The notes below the pieces were generated by a model. That model was not told the DNA's origin and did not search any database. It saw nothing but the letters and a program-made list of their open reading frames with translations. Below are positions 62,519-64,000 of a stretch of DNA of 64,000 bases, one piece after another. A program made the translations under genes and the position numbers. The stretch is from Ensifer adhaerens (GTDB lineage: Bacteria; Pseudomonadota; Alphaproteobacteria; Rhizobiales; Rhizobiaceae). The stretch spans positions 2,170,001 through 2,234,000 of the forward strand of contig NZ_CP083349.1 of the NCBI RefSeq assembly GCF_020035535.1, in the 5' to 3' direction. Positions within the stretch are counted from its first letter, which is position 1. Each line of letters begins with the position of its first letter.

Positions 62519-62792
62519 CGGAGATTCCGGTTCGGGTCAGCATTCACACGCTTAGCCGGAAGCTTCCGGCCTGTCGATCAGCCGCGCGGTGACGGCGGGC
62601 CGACTTTTTTCTTCGCCTGCCGCCATCTTCGTCTAGTCTGTGCGAAAACGTCGCCGGCAGAGGACTTCGGCGGGAATGAATGGTGAGCGGAAAACCTCGA
62701 CGTCTGCAGATCCCGCAATAGAAGGCGGGACGCCCACCCTTCCCCAGCCTCGCCTCCCCGTCTCCTGCAGCATCGACATCCCAAAAGCACCC

Positions 62793-63395
62793 ATGACAAA
62801 ATCCGAAACGAACGACACCCTCGCCTTCTACCGCGACAATGCCGCCACCTATGCGGCGCGCGAACGCAAGCCGCCGACCGCTCGCCTTGAGGCCTTCATG
62901 CGTCGACTGTCGCCGGGCGCTGCCGTACTCGACCTCGGCTGCGGCGGCGGCCACGATAGTCTCATTCTTCTGGAGCACGGGTTCGACGTCACCGCCTGCG
63001 ACGGCTCGGCGGATCTCGCGCGGGAAGCCGAACTGCGCATCGGCCGCAAGGTCGAAGTGACAAGGTTTCAGGAGATCGTTTGGGAAGAACGGTTCGACGG
63101 CATCTGGGCCGAGGCCTCGCTCTTGCATGTGCCGCGCGCGGAGCTTGCCGACGTGCTCACGCGCATTCGCCGGACGCTGAAGCCGGGCGGTCTTCTGCAG
63201 GCGAGTTTCAAGGCAGGCGAGACGGAAGGCCACGACCGCTTCGGCCGCTACTTCAACTATCCCTCGGCCGAATGGCTCCACGGCCGCTTCGAGGACGCCA
63301 GATGGTCGGACATCGAGATCAGCGAGGCCGATGGCAGTGGCTACGACGGCGAGCCGACCCGCTGGCTGCATGTGGCGGCAATCCGTTCGGCCTGA
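62793..63395 (+). CDS. Class I SAM-dependent methyltransferase
   Basis: This 200-aa protein has the SAM motif VLDLGCGGGHDSLIL (about 46-60), the acidic loop VTACDGSADLAREAE, and motif IV-like FDGIWAEASLLHVPR. It belongs to the large Methyltransf_11/25 group, with TehB-like features. ATG 62793 (MTKSETNDTLAFYRDNAATY) is chosen because that is the typical start; the longer open frame is Arg/Pro-rich. The substrate is unknown. Confidence 0.9.
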   Translation: MTKSETNDTLAFYRDNAATYAARERKPPTARLEAFMRRLSPGAAVLDLGCGGGHDSLILLEHGFDVTACDGSADLAREAELRIGRKVEVTRFQEIVWEERFDGIWAEASLLHVPRAELADVLTRIRRTLKPGGLLQASFKAGETEGHDRFGRYFNYPSAEWLHGRFEDARWSDIEISEADGSGYDGEPTRWLHVAAIRSA

Positions 63396-63476
63396 TGCGC
63401 GTTCTTAGCCAGCATCTTCACTTGGCCGGCCCCGTCACTGAGGGGAGCGACGCCTAAGACTGTCGCGTAAAAGGCT

Positions 63477-63683
63477 TCACACACCAAGCAACAACATCAA
63501 GCCCAGCAGCACGCTGGGCATGGAGACCATTCGCAAGTAGGTGCTTGGCGCGAAAAAGACAGCCCACAGGCCGATACCCGCGCCGAGCAGCGGGATAAAC
63601 AGGAAATTGTCGATGAAGCGCGCCCAAACGGCAGCCGCCGACGGCCCGCAGCGGCTACAACCGGTATCCCCAATCCTGACGCC
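63477..63683 (-). pseudogene. Membrane-protein-like reading frame without a start
   Basis: Directly after the stop of the small ORF, the same frame continues for 68 codons with a convincing membrane pattern (ARFIDNFLFIPLLGAGIGLW, then LRMVSMPSVLLGLMLLLGV) and stops at 63477. No ATG, GTG or TTG lies before the first helix. It could be a gene remnant or a suppressed-stop extension of the small ORF. Confidence 0.4.
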
Positions 63684-63782
63684 TCAGGCTTCGCGACTGA
63701 AGTAACTCAGGATCAGAAGCGTGCAGATCGCCGCAACGATCAAGGCGTCGAAAAGTGCAAAGTGCTCGAAGAATGAGAGCAT
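63684..63782 (-). CDS. Small membrane peptide, 32 aa
   Basis: MLSFFEHFALFDALIV begins a 32-residue peptide with one hydrophobic helix (FDALIVAAICTLLILSYF) and a short charged end (SREA). Reading leftward, GGAAGGAGG precedes the ATG by 7 nt, an excellent ribosome-binding site. This quality of site is strong support for so short an ORF. Function unknown; it may be a membrane micropeptide that acts with a larger complex. Confidence 0.65.
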   Translation of the reverse strand: MLSFFEHFALFDALIVAAICTLLILSYFSREA

Positions 63783-64000
63783 GGCATGTCCTCCTTCCAA
63801 CTAAACCTATGAGAGCACATATTTTTTAGGTTTGAAAGAAAAATCCCGGGATATACTGAATTTTCGTGAATATTACTCAACACTATTATTGCCTTGCAGC
63901 AAAATATTTCGGCAGTGCACAATGGTATTTTCGTTTTCCCTTGCCGAGACTGATCGCAAATCCATCACCCCGCCTGAACATCGAACGGCTTGATTTCGCT

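Larger units (their letters stand above)
63396..64000. other. Right-edge region: small membrane ORFs, otherwise no gene
   Basis: Between 63396 and the window end I find only the small ORF at 63684-63782 and the in-frame membrane-like stretch 63477-63683. From 63800 on the DNA is AT-richer with no supported gene. Confidence 0.5.

Noticed and set aside
63740..63922. 60-codon minus-strand frame with Cys and Ser
   Set aside because: It overlaps the better supported small ORF at 63684-63782 in another frame and reads mostly AT-rich intergenic DNA.
1..64000. CRISPR array, tRNA or rRNA genes, transposases
   Set aside because: I looked for regularly spaced repeats, cloverleaf-like segments and DDE or integrase motifs and saw none that could be supported.

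Overview
The window looks like a chromid, megaplasmid or accessory-rich chromosomal segment of an alphaproteobacterium in the Rhizobiaceae, most like Sinorhizobium/Ensifer. The basis is high GC, strong G/C third-position bias, rhizobial intergenic palindromes, a complete napEFDABC cluster, class III adenylate cyclases with TPR tails, a HWE-family kinase and many LysR, MarR and TetR regulators. This placement is inference from gene style; there is no rRNA or marker gene. I saw no tRNA, rRNA, CRISPR array, transposase, phage module or replication origin.

Layout. 1-13.9 kb: the tail of a TPR protein, a Xre/RES toxin-antitoxin pair, a GNAT enzyme, a Tet-type MFS pump, a GAF-GAF-PAS HWE kinase, a GFA-fold protein, a DUF3883 nuclease-like protein, a decayed SulP/STAS gene, a class III cyclase with two CxxC pairs, a frameshifted small phosphatase, a DUF1254 exoprotein, a beta-barrel protein and a YciI-like protein. 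14.2-19.4 kb: a repeat element and the periplasmic nitrate reductase operon, with a terminator after napC and an FNR/FixK-type box before napE. 19.6-25.1 kb: DUF4180, an SDR lacking the usual catalytic pair, two LysR genes, a DHA2 pump and a VOC protein. 25.1-28.0 kb: an arsenic operon (arsR-arsN2-arsC-acr3) with a divergent Cys-tailed DUF6428 gene.

28.3-36.8 kb: two tandem class III cyclases (one ending in a rhodanese domain), a HIT-like protein, a MarR-GNAT fusion behind a large palindrome, a Na/Pi-type transporter and a histidine phosphatase. 36.9-45.1 kb: two small hypothetical genes, a SRAP protein, a tandem DUF1254 operon, a TetR-EamA-EamA operon and DUF4261. 45.1-50.7 kb: a second repeat block, an Rrf2 / FAD-oxidoreductase pair, an arginase-fold protein, a DUF1194 secreted protein, and a MarR / AlkD-like / DUF6616-like operon. 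50.7-64 kb: a GNAT enzyme, a Tat-exported sulfatase, Nudix, truncated globin, RecX, a LysR/MFS pair, a siderophore-interacting reductase, a PLP aminotransferase, a truncated second sulfatase, a small secreted protein, a LysE exporter, a methyltransferase and a sub-threshold membrane peptide.

The most notable pattern is a 17-bp motif, AAGTACGTAACAGTTAC or a close variant. It lies in the same orientation upstream of four units: the Na/Pi transporter, the DUF1254 operon, the intact sulfatase and the sulfatase remnant. All encode membrane or exported proteins, so they may form a small regulon. The rhodanese-fused cyclase, the Cys-tailed arsenic partner gene and the leaderless-looking marR promoter are the next most interesting observations.
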